33,271 nucleotides of DNA from Planctomycetota bacterium (GCA_021852275.1 JAJZNX010000136.1:1-33271); one strand, 5' to 3'; shown: positions 24,322 to 32,951, counted from the first letter of the stretch. Notes: a model not told the origin generated them from the letters alone. A program made the numbers and translations.

Positions 24322-25881
24322 TTAAACCCCCGTGCCGCCCGGCTGTGCGTTGCCGACTTCTGGCTCCTGGCTCCTAACTGCTGTTGCAGGCCTTAACAGA
24401 GGAAAAAGCACCACATCGCGGATGCTGGTGCGGTTGGCCAGCAGCATCACCAGCCGATCGATGCCGATGCCCAGTCCGCCCGCGGGCGGCATGCCGTGGG
24501 CCAGAGCCGCTATAAAATCATCATCCATTCGCGCCATGGAATCTTCCATTTTCTGGCCGGCCAACTGCTGGGTAAAAGTCTGTTCCTGCACCAACGGATC
24601 ATTGAGTTCGGTATAAGCGTTGGCCAGTTCCATTCCGGCTACGTATAATTCAAATCGCTCCGCAAGAGTTTCATCACCAGGCTTGCGCCGGGTCAGGGGG
24701 CAGAGCCCCGCTGGATAGTCGTACACAAACACCGGCCGCTCCATGGCCGCGATGGCGGGTTCCACCACCCGGTCGAACAATTCGCCCAGCAGGACATCCT
24801 GGGCCTTGTTCTCAATATCCGCCACGCCATGCCGCGCGGCTGCTTGTTTTACCGCCGTGGCATCCGACATGTTCACGTCTGCATGGCGCTGCAACAGTTC
24901 CCGATAGCTGAGCCGCTCAAAAGGCGGCGTATAATCGATGAGCCGATCCCCAAATTGCAAGGTCAGCCGCGGGGGCGATTCCGCCGGCTCCTCCGCAGGA
25001 CGAGCGTTTTTACGGCACATCGTCGCCAGGGCCACCACCATGGATTCCGTGAGTTCCATCATGCCCGCTAAGTCGCTGTACGCCTGATACAGTTCCAGCA
25101 TGGTGAATTCCGGATTGTGCCGCGTATCAATACCTTCATTGCGGAAATTGCGGTTGATTTCAAACACTCTTTCCATGCCACCCACCAGCAGACGCTTCAG
25201 GTATAATTCCGGGCTGATGCGCAAATATAGATCAATATCCAAAGCATTGTGATGAGTAACAAAAGGCCGAGCCGCCGCGCCACCGGCCAGAGACTGCATC
25301 ATGGGGGTTTCCACTTCCACAAAGTTTCGTCCGTGGAGAAAATCCCGAATTTCCCGCACCACCCGCGACCGCAGCAGAAATACTTCCAGCGAATCCTGAT
25401 TGGCGAAAAGATCCACATACCTCTGGCGATAACGCAGTTCCGTATCGGCCAGGCCGTGGAATTTTTCCGGCGGCGGCAGCAAGGCCTTGGATGCAATGCC
25501 CAGCCCATCCGCCCACACCGTAATTTCGCCGGTTTTGGTATGACCGACTTTGCCTGAAAACCAGGCGATGTCTCCCAATTCCAGCAATTTAGCTTTATCC
25601 CAATTTATCCCCAGGTTTTGCCTGGCTACGCCAATTTGAATGCGCCCCGTCCAATCCGCGATAGTGATGAATATCAGTTTTCCGATATCGCGAAGCAGCA
25701 AGATGCGCCCCGCCACCTTGACTGCCGCGCTGCCGTCATGTGGCGTATCCACCTGATGCAGTTGCCGAGCCTGTTCGATCGAAGTTAAATCGTCGAGTCG
25801 TCGCCCGAATGGCTCTGCGCCCAAGGCATGCCAGCGGGCCAGGCGGGCCAGGCGATCCTGATATTGCGGGTTATCCTGCAT
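24322..25881 (-). CDS. lysS: Lysyl-tRNA synthetase, class II
   Basis: 519 aa. N-terminal OB-fold anticodon-binding domain (about 50-165, with VAGRILLLRDIGKLIFITIAD) and a C-terminal class II catalytic core. Motif 2 is in FEINRNFRNEGIDTRHNPEF and motif 3 in GLGIGIDRLVMLLANRTSIR. It charges tRNA-Lys in the cytoplasm. The last ~20 residues after FPLLRP are Ala-, Gln- and Gly-rich and not family-like; they are encoded by a CTCCTGG-type low-complexity stretch (24350-24392). The ribosome site is poor (AAGGG about 15 bases upstream). It is followed by the ABC permease, ATPase and tatC on the same strand. Confidence 0.96.
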   Translation of the reverse strand: MQDNPQYQDRLARLARWHALGAEPFGRRLDDLTSIEQARQLHQVDTPHDGSAAVKVAGRILLLRDIGKLIFITIADWTGRIQIGVARQNLGINWDKAKLLELGDIAWFSGKVGHTKTGEITVWADGLGIASKALLPPPEKFHGLADTELRYRQRYVDLFANQDSLEVFLLRSRVVREIRDFLHGRNFVEVETPMMQSLAGGAAARPFVTHHNALDIDLYLRISPELYLKRLLVGGMERVFEINRNFRNEGIDTRHNPEFTMLELYQAYSDLAGMMELTESMVVALATMCRKNARPAEEPAESPPRLTLQFGDRLIDYTPPFERLSYRELLQRHADVNMSDATAVKQAAARHGVADIENKAQDVLLGELFDRVVEPAIAAMERPVFVYDYPAGLCPLTRRKPGDETLAERFELYVAGMELANAYTELNDPLVQEQTFTQQLAGQKMEDSMARMDDDFIAALAHGMPPAGGLGIGIDRLVMLLANRTSIRDVVLFPLLRPATAVRSQEPEVGNAQPGGTGV

Positions 25882-26320
25882 GATGGTTGTGCGTTACCCT
25901 TCTTGTTTAATCCTCGGACCACCCTTTCCGGTACCACGACCCTTGCTGCCCGGCGGCCAACGAAGATTGTGCATTGTAGCCGTTCCACAGGCTGGTGAAA
26001 ACCGCCGCCCAAGGGGAGTTTCGGTAAGGAGCTGTCAGAAAATAAAGTGTATGAATACGGGCAGCATTTTGGCACCGCCCTGTAGCCGGCTGTTCTTCCC
26101 TCCAACCGTGGCGAACATTAGCGATGCGCTCGATCATGGATTGAACCGGCTGTCAACCAAAGCATTGTGGCGAATAAAAACAGCCCTCCGCTTGCCCCAT
26201 TTCCCAAGCAAGCTGATGGGTTTATCCCATCGGCCATTACCTCCAGTCCTCCGCGTTTTCCGCCTTTCTGCGGTTAAAAGCCGTTCCCTGACTGCTGATC
26301 GCCGATTGCTTCGCTCCTCG

Positions 26321-26350
26321 TTGAGGCATGGATGCCGAAATCCTCGATGC
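26321..26350 (+). repeat. Direct repeat, copy 1
   Basis: Shares the exact 17-mer CATGGATGCCGAAATCC (26327-26343) and near-identical flanks (TTGAG before, CGATGC after) with the copy at 26372-26400. It lies within the MITE-like segment. Confidence 0.7.
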
Positions 26351-26362
26351 TGGAGGACCAGC

Positions 26363-26400
26363 GCATCGGGATTGAGCCATGGATGCCGAAATCCCGATGC
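26363..26400 (+). repeat. Hairpin plus direct repeat, copy 2
   Basis: GCATCGGGATT (26363-26373) and AATCCCGATGC (26390-26400) form a perfect 11-bp stem around a 16-nt loop. The loop and right arm contain the second copy of the CATGGATGCCGAAATCC repeat (26378-26394). There is no T-run, so it is not a terminator. Confidence 0.65.
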
Positions 26401-26469
26401 GGCATGGAGCAAGCAATCGGGATATTCTGTCTCCTTCTAAAATACGTATCTTCCGACTCGTGCCCCGCC

Positions 26470-26518
26470 GCCAAAAGGACCAGCCGGATAGCATCAGGTT
26501 ATTTCTTGACAGCCCTTA
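26470..26518 (+). repeat. Dispersed intergenic repeat, copy A
   Basis: Begins GCCAAAAGGACCAGCCGGA and ends in TTATTTCTTGACAGCCCTTA. Over the first 37 positions 29 match the copy at 28255-28291. It is the right boundary of the MITE-like segment and lies upstream of gltA. Confidence 0.65.
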
Positions 26519-26719
26519 AGATGGACTCCAGTGCGTAGATTGTCCGTTTGCACCTGCGGCGTCGCATCTTGTCCCGGGCTTATGAGTGTCGCGCGTATCA
26601 GCTTGGCGATTGGGGTGGAGAAGGCGACGCAACATGAGCGCGCCGTCCTGTAGAACAGGTTACGCCCCCGGACATTAACATGGGTGAAACGTACACTCGC
26701 CCGGCGTTTAGCCATGTCG

Positions 26720-26725
26720 TATAAT
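26720..26725 (+). promoter_or_regulatory. Candidate -10 element of gltA
   Basis: Perfect TATAAT, 45 bp before the preferred ATG at 26771. No good -35 at 16-18 bp was found, so it may depend on an activator or on another sigma factor. Confidence 0.4.
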
Positions 26726-26770
26726 GGTCTCCGGCTCGTCTGCGAACCAGCCTGTATGGGAAAATTAATC

Positions 26771-28066
26771 ATGGCAGATTCTGTGGAACTTCATTACGAT
26801 GGTAAATCTTATAGCTATCCTCTGGTAACGGGAACAGAAAATGAGCGCGGCATTGACATCAGCCGCCTGCGCGCCGAAACCGGATTGATCACGCTGGATC
26901 CCGGCTACGGCAACACCGGGGCATGTAAAAGCGCCATCACCTATATTGACGGGGAAAAGGGCATTTTGCATTATCGCGGCATTCCGATCGAGCAGTTTGC
27001 CGAGCACCCGGATTTTATCGAAGTGGCATGGACGCTTATTTTTGGCCGTCTGCCGGATCAGAACGAGCGGGCCCGTTTCAGTGCCCGGCTTACCGCCAAC
27101 GCCCATCTTCATGAAGCCATGAAGCACGCATTTGACGCTTTTCCGGTCAGCGCGCCGCCCATGGCCGTCACTTCAGCCATGATCAATACCCTCGGCTGTT
27201 TTCACAGTGAATTCTACTCTTTGGCCGATGAGATGCAGTTCGAGGAAGTAGCCGCCCGGTTGATCAGCAAAATCCGCACGATCGCGGCGTTCACCTATCG
27301 GCGTTTCCGTGGAATGCCTTATATCTACGCCGATTCCAAACTGCGTTATTGTGCCAATCTCCTGCACATGATGTTTTCCATGCCCTATGAACAGCACGTG
27401 GCAGATCCCGCAGTGGAAGATGCTCTCAATCTGATCTTTCTTCTGCATGCAGATCATGAACAGAATTGTTCCACCAGTACGGTGCGCATGGTGGGCAGCA
27501 GCAAGGCCAATCTTTTTGCCAGTATCGCCTCCGGAGTGTGTGCGCTATGGGGACCGCTGCACGGAGGTGCCAATGTGGAAGTCATGGACATGCTGGAAAA
27601 TATCCATTCCGGCGGCATCACCGCGGAAAAATATGTGGAACTCGCGAAAAACAAGGAAAGCCATGTGCGGCTCATGGGTTTTGGCCACCGCGTATACAAA
27701 AATTATGATCCGCGCGCACGAATTCTCCAGAAGGCCGCCCAACGGGTCTTCAAGAAGCTCAAGGTCAATGATCCGCTGCTGAATATCGCCCGCAAACTGG
27801 AAGAATTAGCACTCCAGGATGATTATTTTGTCAGTCGCAAACTCTACCCCAACGTGGATTTCTACAGCGGCATTATTCTGCGGGCCATCGGTATTCCCAC
27901 CGATATGTTCACGGTGATGTTCGTCATCGGACGATTGCCGGGATGGATTGCCCATTGGAAAGAACAGCATGATGATGCGACTTCCAAAATCGCCCGCCCC
28001 CGGCAGATTTACACCGGACCGGTGAATCAGCAATATGTTCCGGCCAAGGATCGCCCCGTGGGCTAA
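26771..28066 (+). CDS. gltA: Citrate synthase (type II)
   Basis: 431 aa from 26771, close to the ~427 aa of the hexameric Gram-negative enzyme. It condenses oxaloacetate and acetyl-CoA at the entry to the TCA cycle. Catalytic residues are visible: His229 in LHADHEQN, His264 in GPLHGGAN and Asp363 in NVDFYSG. The N-terminal beta-domain (residues 1-45, ending LDPGYGNTG) is typical of type II. Upstream in-frame ATGs (26684, 26756) exist; the chosen start fits family length, with GGGA 11 bases before. It is flanked by repeat copies on both sides and converges on korC. Confidence 0.96.
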   Translation: MADSVELHYDGKSYSYPLVTGTENERGIDISRLRAETGLITLDPGYGNTGACKSAITYIDGEKGILHYRGIPIEQFAEHPDFIEVAWTLIFGRLPDQNERARFSARLTANAHLHEAMKHAFDAFPVSAPPMAVTSAMINTLGCFHSEFYSLADEMQFEEVAARLISKIRTIAAFTYRRFRGMPYIYADSKLRYCANLLHMMFSMPYEQHVADPAVEDALNLIFLLHADHEQNCSTSTVRMVGSSKANLFASIASGVCALWGPLHGGANVEVMDMLENIHSGGITAEKYVELAKNKESHVRLMGFGHRVYKNYDPRARILQKAAQRVFKKLKVNDPLLNIARKLEELALQDDYFVSRKLYPNVDFYSGIILRAIGIPTDMFTVMFVIGRLPGWIAHWKEQHDDATSKIARPRQIYTGPVNQQYVPAKDRPVG

Positions 28067-28177
28067 AAACAGCGGTGTTGCCACGCGATAGGTCCGGTGC
28101 CGAACATTGTCTGCCCCGGAGGCCCAACCCTTCTTCGGAACCGCGCAAAAATAAATTCGTGTTTTACGGCGCAGAAA

Positions 28178-28304
28178 TTTTGGCCGCCAGCGAGGCGTGA
28201 GCAAGGCGCATACTCCGGCAGTGGGTCTGAAACGAGCGAACAACGAAGCTGGAGGCCAAAAGGGCCAGCCGGAAAGTGCGAAGTTATTTTTGCCCGGTTC
28301 CTTA
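28178..28304 (+). repeat. Dispersed intergenic repeat, copy B, self-folding
   Basis: TTTTGGCCGCCAGC (28178-28191) and GCTGGAGGCCAAAA (28248-28261) pair over 13 of 14 positions and enclose 56 bases. They are followed by GCCAGCCGGAAAG and an end of the form TTATTT...CCTTA (28284-28304) like copy A. The last bases TTA (28302-28304) are the reverse of the korC stop codon, so the repeat appears to abut or form the end of that gene. The remaining 28067-28177 after gltA holds nothing I can name. Confidence 0.6.
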
Positions 28305-28952
28305 CCTGGGTGGCGCCGAATCCCGGACAAAAGAGGAATCCTGTGCGGGTACCAGATGCCCCAACAGTGTGGTCGTACCGGCATGCTGCTGCACTTTCTG
28401 GAGCTGCAAAGACCGTGCGGCTCGCAGACCCAGATCAAAAGCTTTCATGTTGACCTCCAGCAGGGCCGGGCGGATCCGCGTATGCAGGATTTTGCGTACA
28501 TGTTCTTTATCCACCACTTTGGTCAATTCCACCGTCATTCCCACTGCCAGGATATTGGCGGTAAGCACATTGCCGACGTCGTACTTGGCGGTGCGGATCA
28601 TGGGAAAACCATAAATATCCCAGGTTTCACGTTCCTGAGCCGATACCCGCACCAGATTATCATCAACCAATACCACGGCATGATTTTTCAGATCGCCTTT
28701 GTACATGTCGTAGGTTCGTTGATCCAGCGCGAGCATGAAGTCCAGATGCGTGGCCTCAGGAAATTCGATGCTCTGGTCTGAAATAATTACATCGGCTTTG
28801 GTCGGACCGCCCCGTACCTGAGAGGTATACGTGGGTACCTGCGTGGCAAAGCGATGTTCGTATATGATCGCCGTCTCCGCGATAATTGCTCCCGCCAGTA
28901 TATTGCCCTGGCCGCCAACACCGGCGAATCTCAACTCGCAACGGAATGCCAT
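28302..28952 (-). CDS. korC: 2-oxoacid:ferredoxin oxidoreductase, gamma subunit
   Basis: 216 aa. The gamma domain of the pyruvate/2-oxoglutarate:ferredoxin oxidoreductase superfamily, shown by GVGGQGNILAGAIIAE (residues 11-26), QVPTYTSQVRGGPTKADVIIS and NILAVGMTVEL. It is part of a heterotetramer with KorA, KorB and KorD. It lies 10 bp downstream of korB, last gene of the operon. The C-terminal ~20 residues after HAGTTTLLGHL look unconserved, and the stop falls in an intergenic repeat, so the end may have been altered by repeat insertion. Confidence 0.92.
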   Translation of the reverse strand: MAFRCELRFAGVGGQGNILAGAIIAETAIIYEHRFATQVPTYTSQVRGGPTKADVIISDQSIEFPEATHLDFMLALDQRTYDMYKGDLKNHAVVLVDDNLVRVSAQERETWDIYGFPMIRTAKYDVGNVLTANILAVGMTVELTKVVDKEHVRKILHTRIRPALLEVNMKAFDLGLRAARSLQLQKVQQHAGTTTLLGHLVPAQDSSFVRDSAPPR

Positions 28953-28962
28953 AAAGTTCTCC

Positions 28963-29790
28963 TTAAACGACGACTGTTTGCTCCACGGGATGGCTTAATT
29001 CATAATAGGCTTGGGCGTATTCCTTTTTTCCAGGATCCTGATGGAATATGCCCGTTATCATTTTACCCTGCAGTTCCTCCGGGCTAAGTGCGCCCGCATT
29101 GCTCCGGTTGACTGTAATATTACGTATATGCTCCACGAGCTGCACCGGATCTCCCAATTGATTCCGTCCACCCCATTGGGTATGGCACGTGCTCAACGCA
29201 TCAATAACGCTTATGCCTTTATGTTCCAGTCCTTTGCGCAGGTAATTCTTAAGCGAGATCGGATCCGCCACACTGCCGCGGGCCACAAATGTGGCTCCGG
29301 CACCACGAGCCAGTTCCACCACGTCAAAATTCGAATCGATATTTCCCCGAGGCATGGTGGACGCCTTGGACCCCGGTGGCGTGGTTGGCGAATACTGTCC
29401 ACCCGTCATGCCATAAATCCAGTTATTGACCACCACCATGGTGATATCTATGTTTCTCCGGCACGCATGAATGAAGTGATTTCCCCCGATCGCCAGCATG
29501 TCGCCATCACCGGAAAACACAATCACATGCATGGAAGGATGGCACATCTTGATGGCTGTGGCGGCCGGTACTGCGCGGCCGTGCAGGGTGTGCAAAGTGT
29601 GAAAATCGACGTATCCGCTGCCCCGTGCGGCACAGCCGATACCCGATACCATCACGATGTCATTTTTTTCCCAATGCAGCTCATCAATGGCCCCGATGAG
29701 GGCTTTGAGGACAATGCCGTTGCCGCAGCCCGGACACCAATACAGGGGTAATTTATCGTTCCGCAGATACCGCGGATAATCCACGCTCAT
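28963..29790 (-). CDS. korB: 2-oxoacid:ferredoxin oxidoreductase, beta subunit
   Basis: 275 aa. The thiamine-diphosphate-binding subunit. Cys19 and Cys22 (CPGCGNG) plus Cys53 (GIGCAARG) are probable 4Fe-4S ligands. The TPP/Mg motif is GDGD (94-97) followed by N122-N123 and YGMTGGQYSPTTP. The short, HTLHGRA-containing form is typical of 2-oxoglutarate-type (KorB) enzymes rather than pyruvate-specific PorB. It overlaps korA by four bases (ATGA type), so translation is coupled. Substrate assignment is by resemblance. Confidence 0.94.
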   Translation of the reverse strand: MSVDYPRYLRNDKLPLYWCPGCGNGIVLKALIGAIDELHWEKNDIVMVSGIGCAARGSGYVDFHTLHTLHGRAVPAATAIKMCHPSMHVIVFSGDGDMLAIGGNHFIHACRRNIDITMVVVNNWIYGMTGGQYSPTTPPGSKASTMPRGNIDSNFDVVELARGAGATFVARGSVADPISLKNYLRKGLEHKGISVIDALSTCHTQWGGRNQLGDPVQLVEHIRNITVNRSNAGALSPEELQGKMITGIFHQDPGKKEYAQAYYELSHPVEQTVVV

Positions 29791-30929
29791 GCTGATACCT
29801 CCCGTATTTTCTGGAGAATCTGTTGCGGGCGGATAGGAGTACCGGCTGCCTGCAGCACACTGTGTAGTTCAGATCGCCCCTGCAAAGCGCGTTGCACTTC
29901 GTGGATCATCTGCCCCAGATTCATCTCGCTGACAATAATATGTTTAAATTTTCGTCCCAGCTCCATCACCTGCTGAAACGGGAATGGCCACACGGTTATC
30001 GGCCGGAACATACCGACTTTCAGACCCTGGGCGCGGGCCTCCTTGATCGCCACCCGGGCGGCATTGGCATTGCTGCCATAGGCAATCACCGCCACCTGGG
30101 CATCTTCCAACTGATAATGCTCAAAACTTTCAATGTCCGCGCTGGCATCCATGATTTTATTGATCATGCGGTTTTCGTCGGCCAGCACTGTGGTGGCATT
30201 TTCCGTCGGAAAGCCGGTAGCATCTTTGTTCAAACCCGTCATGTGAAAGCGATAGCGTGGAAAATTTTCGCGGTTGGGCAGCGGTGGAACCGGGTTCGTC
30301 GCGGAGATCTCGTACGGGCGATAGTTTTCAGGTTCGACGGCCGGCTGGCGGCGATCGACAATCTCCAGCGTGTCGGGCGGGGGCAAGGTAACACCACTGC
30401 TAAGATGGGCCAGGGTGGCATCGGATAAAATGAGGACCGGGGTACGATAGCGTTCGGCCATGTTAAACGCGCGAATGGTTTCCGTGTAGCATTCCAGCAG
30501 GGTTCCGGGCGCGACCGCGATAATCATGTGATCTCCATGCGTGCCCCAGCGTGCCTGCATATAGTCACTTTGCGAAGCACGTGTGGGCAATCCCGTGGAA
30601 GGCCCGCCGCGCATCACATCCACGATCACCAGCGGAAGTTCCATCATACAGGCCATGCCAAGACCCTCCTGTTTGAGGGATATCCCCGGACCGCTGGATG
30701 CCGTCATCGATTTGTACCCTGCATAACTGGCCGCGGCCGCGGCGACGATACTGGCAATTTCGTCTTCCAGTTGCATGAAAATACCCCCGACTTCCGGCAT
30801 TCTGCGGGCCAGCAGTTCGGGAATTTCACTCGATGGCGTGATCGGGTAACCAGCATAAAAGCGACAACCCGCCAACAACGCGGCCTCCGCAATCAGTTGG
30901 TTCCCATTCATGATTTGGACATCGGCCAT
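29787..30929 (-). CDS. korA: 2-oxoacid:ferredoxin oxidoreductase, alpha subunit
   Basis: 380 aa. The substrate-side alpha subunit: YPITPSSEIPE near the N-terminus (residues about 28-38), SGPGISLKQEGLGMA, VMRGGPSTGLPTRASQSD, and a C-terminal transketolase-like domain (AYGSNANAARVAIKEA; RPITVWPFPFQ). With KorB it decarboxylates 2-oxoglutarate to succinyl-CoA and reduces ferredoxin; no lipoyl-dependent OGDH genes are in the window. It lies 13 bp downstream of the ferredoxin subunit gene. Confidence 0.94.
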   Translation of the reverse strand: MADVQIMNGNQLIAEAALLAGCRFYAGYPITPSSEIPELLARRMPEVGGIFMQLEDEIASIVAAAAASYAGYKSMTASSGPGISLKQEGLGMACMMELPLVIVDVMRGGPSTGLPTRASQSDYMQARWGTHGDHMIIAVAPGTLLECYTETIRAFNMAERYRTPVLILSDATLAHLSSGVTLPPPDTLEIVDRRQPAVEPENYRPYEISATNPVPPLPNRENFPRYRFHMTGLNKDATGFPTENATTVLADENRMINKIMDASADIESFEHYQLEDAQVAVIAYGSNANAARVAIKEARAQGLKVGMFRPITVWPFPFQQVMELGRKFKHIIVSEMNLGQMIHEVQRALQGRSELHSVLQAAGTPIRPQQILQKIREVSA

Positions 30930-30942
30930 GTTGCAGTTCCTT

Positions 30943-31215
30943 TTACCTGGATTTTGTCACCATCTGGCCATGACTGTCCTGAAATGCTACTTCCACTCCA
31001 ACATCTACGACCGAAATGGCAAAATGCGGACAGATCGCCTCACAGAATCGACACTTCCTCACACAATCTTCCGGACGTGCCACTGTACACATGGAGCCGG
31101 TCCATACGTGCAGATTTTCCGTCAGTTCCAGAACGTTCTTGGGGCAGATATCAACACACAGGCCACAGGATGTGCACAGCCGATTGACGACGACAGGTGT
31201 TTGCTGGGCAGCCAT
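30943..31215 (-). CDS. korD: 4Fe-4S ferredoxin subunit of 2-oxoacid oxidoreductase
   Basis: 90 aa. Two 4Fe-4S motifs: Cys14, 17, 20, 24 (CTSCGLCVDICP) and Cys51, 55, 58, 62 (C-X3-C-X2-C-X3-CP, a slightly widened first spacing). It transfers electrons from the KorAB active site. First gene of korDABC; AAGGGGGTG lies four bases before ATG and a good promoter lies 31 bp upstream. Confidence 0.92.
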   Translation of the reverse strand: MAAQQTPVVVNRLCTSCGLCVDICPKNVLELTENLHVWTGSMCTVARPEDCVRKCRFCEAICPHFAISVVDVGVEVAFQDSHGQMVTKSR

Positions 31216-31245
31216 AGGGCACCCCCTTGCGCCGCACCATATAAA

Positions 31246-31274
31246 ATTATAGTCCCTTCAGGGGGTGCGGGCAA
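31246..31274 (-). promoter_or_regulatory. Promoter of the korDABC operon
   Basis: Minus strand TTGCCC (31274-31269), 17-bp spacer, TATAAT (31251-31246). The -10 is perfect and the -35 matches four of six. Predicted start is near 31239, giving a leader of about 24 nt with the ribosome site of korD. Confidence 0.65.
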
Positions 31275-31395
31275 ATGGTTATTTTGTGTCGCCGCCGACC
31301 GTTGTACCTTGGGTTTATCGGTCCAGTGGTGCCGGTTTCTTCCGCCTAAGCGACAAAAATGCGGGGGAACGGCCTTGCCCGGTGCTTGGCGGCTC

Positions 31396-32493
31396 TTATT
31401 GCAATTCCAGGGCCGCCAGCCGCTGCTCCCTGTCGTACTGGCGTAAAGCGGCAATGAGTTCATCCATCTTGCCGGCGATGATCTGCTCCAGTGGAAAATT
31501 CTGGTTGAGGCGATGATCGGTGAGGCGATTCTGGGGAAAGTTATAGGTGCGGATCCGTTCATTGCGGTCGCCGCTGCCGATCATCCGTCGGCGCTCATCC
31601 GACCTGGCCAGACGGCGTTGTGAATCGTAATGTTCAAACACCCGCGAACGCAAAATACGCCAGGCTTTGTCCCTGTTTTTATGCTGGCTGCGCTCTTCCC
31701 GCATCCGTACCACAATACCGGTGGGCAGGTGTGTAAGTTGCACCGCCGATTCCACCTTGTTGACATTCTGCCCGCCTGGCCCGCCTGCCCGTGATACATC
31801 TTCGCGCACATCCGCGGGATTGATTTCAATGGCCGATTGATCCGCCTCCGGCAAAACTGCCACTGTGGCGGCGCTGGTATGTACCCGCCCCTGTGTTTCC
31901 GTCTCCGGCACGCGCTGCACCCGATGGCCGCCCCCTTCCATCGACAAATCCACCACCACCCCGGGCCCGCGTATATTTACCACCACTTCCCGAAATCCAC
32001 CCAGATCCCCTGGTGAAAAATCCAGTACTTCAAATTTCCAGTGGCGGGAATCGGCAAATCGGCGATACATTTCCAGCAGGTCGCCGGCAAACAGGGCCGC
32101 CTCATCACCCCCGGTGCCCGCCCGAATTTCCACAATCACCGAATTTGCCGTCGGCTGGTCTGCTGATAAAAAATCATCAATGATTTTTTCAACCGCAACC
32201 TCCAACTGTCCTTCCAGCAACGTCAGCTCTTCCTGCGCCATCTGCTGAAATTCCACATCCTGTGTGGTATCGGCCGCCAGAAGCCGCGCTTCTTCGGCGC
32301 GAGCTTGCAGTCCCCGGTACTCAAAAAACGGTGCGAGAATGCGGGCAAGCCGACCGTGCTCTTTAGCCAACTCCACCAGGACCAGGGAATCTGGTGGTGG
32401 GTCGGCATTGAGCTGTGATTCAATCTGCGCCAGTCGCAGGGCCTGTTCCTGGAGCTTCTGCAAAATCCGCTGCTGTCCGGCATTCTGAATCAT
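31396..32493 (-). CDS. prfA: Peptide chain release factor 1
   Basis: 365 aa. It releases the nascent chain at UAA and UAG. The GGQ motif is at 240-242 ([16 protein letters not shown]), the methylation target of PrmC, and the stop-codon-reading PxT tripeptide is Pro196-Glu197-Thr198, which marks RF1 rather than RF2. The N-terminal helical domain and [12 protein letters not shown] segment are standard. The start has no clear Shine-Dalgarno sequence. prmC, a common downstream partner, is absent here. A 180-bp gap with the kor promoter follows. Confidence 0.96.
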   Translation of the reverse strand: MIQNAGQQRILQKLQEQALRLAQIESQLNADPPPDSLVLVELAKEHGRLARILAPFFEYRGLQARAEEARLLAADTTQDVEFQQMAQEELTLLEGQLEVAVEKIIDDFLSADQPTANSVIVEIRAGTGGDEAALFAGDLLEMYRRFADSRHWKFEVLDFSPGDLGGFREVVVNIRGPGVVVDLSMEGGGHRVQRVPETETQGRVHTSAATVAVLPEADQSAIEINPADVREDVSRAGGPGGQNVNKVESAVQLTHLPTGIVVRMREERSQHKNRDKAWRILRSRVFEHYDSQRRLARSDERRRMIGSGDRNERIRTYNFPQNRLTDHRLNQNFPLEQIIAGKMDELIAALRQYDREQRLAALELQ

Positions 32494-32513
32494 GGAGTTC
32501 TACCATTGGGGTT

Positions 32514-32559
32514 AAAAACACACACGCCGCAAGCCATGTCACCATGGCCGGCGGCGTGT
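32514..32559 (-). terminator. Intrinsic terminator after rpmE
   Basis: ACACGCCGC (32522-32530) pairs with GCGGCGTGT (32551-32559), and inside it GCCATG pairs with CATGGC around a TCAC loop. Read on the minus strand the stem is followed by GTG and TTTTT. It lies 20 bp after the rpmE stop and just before prfA, so prfA probably has its own promoter or depends on read-through. Confidence 0.8.
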
Positions 32560-32580
32560 TGGAAGCTATGGCAATTGAAT

Positions 32581-32820
32581 CTACTGCTTTTTGGCGGCAG
32601 CCGCGGCGGTGCCAGTCAGACTGAAATTGGCGTACTTTTTCTGGAAACGTTCCACCCGACCGGCGGTATCCACAAACTTCTGTTTGCCGGTGTAAAAGGG
32701 GTGGCAAACGCCGCAGATTTCAACTTCAATTTTTGTCAACGATGAACCCGTTTCAAAGGTGTTGCCGCAGGCGCAATGCACCTTGGTAAAATTGTAGCGC
32801 GGATGAATCTTTTTCTTCAT
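32581..32820 (-). CDS. rpmE: 50S ribosomal protein L31 (zinc-binding form)
   Basis: 79 aa. Starts MKKKIHPRY, as L31 does. The zinc-ribbon cysteines Cys16, Cys18, Cys36 and Cys39 (CACG and CGVC) are present, so this is the C+ (zinc) form, not the zinc-starvation paralogue. [21 protein letters not shown] is the conserved C-terminal half, followed by an Ala/Lys-rich tail. GGGAA lies seven bases before ATG. Confidence 0.96.
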   Translation of the reverse strand: MKKKIHPRYNFTKVHCACGNTFETGSSLTKIEVEICGVCHPFYTGKQKFVDTAGRVERFQKKYANFSLTGTAAAAAKKQ

Positions 32821-32951
32821 GGTTATTTCCCTTGCGTTTTGGTGCTTCCTGATTTCAGCGGCCTTTGCCGCGCCGCTTCATCCCTTGATAAACATCGGCC
32901 CGGCGGACCACCCGCCAAACCCATCCGGATCACTCCAAGTGGCCCGGTTAC

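Larger units (their letters stand above)
26025..26518. mobile_element. MITE-like segment bounded by ~20-bp inverted repeats
   Basis: The left end 26025-26045 and the right end 26499-26518 are inverted copies: 18 of 20 positions match with one gap (core TTATTT...TTGACAG..CCTTA read outward). Each end is the tip of a longer degenerate repeat (26073-26025 on the minus strand, 26470-26518 on the plus strand) whose best relative is the copy beside korC. The 494 bp carry no transposase, so this resembles a non-autonomous element. No clear target duplication was seen, so insertion is not proven. Confidence 0.4.
25882..26770. other. Long repeat-containing intergenic region between lysS and gltA
   Basis: About 0.9 kb without a convincing gene. 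Open frames exist but their peptides merely reflect DNA repeats (a repeated Gly-Phe-Arg-His-Pro motif). It contains the inverted-repeat-bounded segment 26025-26518, direct and inverted repeats at 26321-26400, and the gltA promoter region. Nothing recognisable is seen in 26519-26680 apart from a small CCTGT-AGA-ACAGG hairpin (about 26647-26659). Confidence 0.6.

Noticed and set aside
26321-26400. CRISPR-like short repeats
   Set aside because: Only two copies, unequal flanks and a hairpin across the gap; no cas genes and no regular spacers.
25880-26440. 186-codon plus-strand frame in the lysS-gltA gap, and the 92-codon minus-strand frame 26134-26412
   Set aside because: Repeated peptide motifs in them come from the direct DNA repeats; no ribosome site, no family resemblance, and they lie inside the MITE-like segment.
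29011-29751. 246-codon plus-strand frame opposite korB
   Set aside because: Shadow of korB, which has complete cofactor motifs and operon context.
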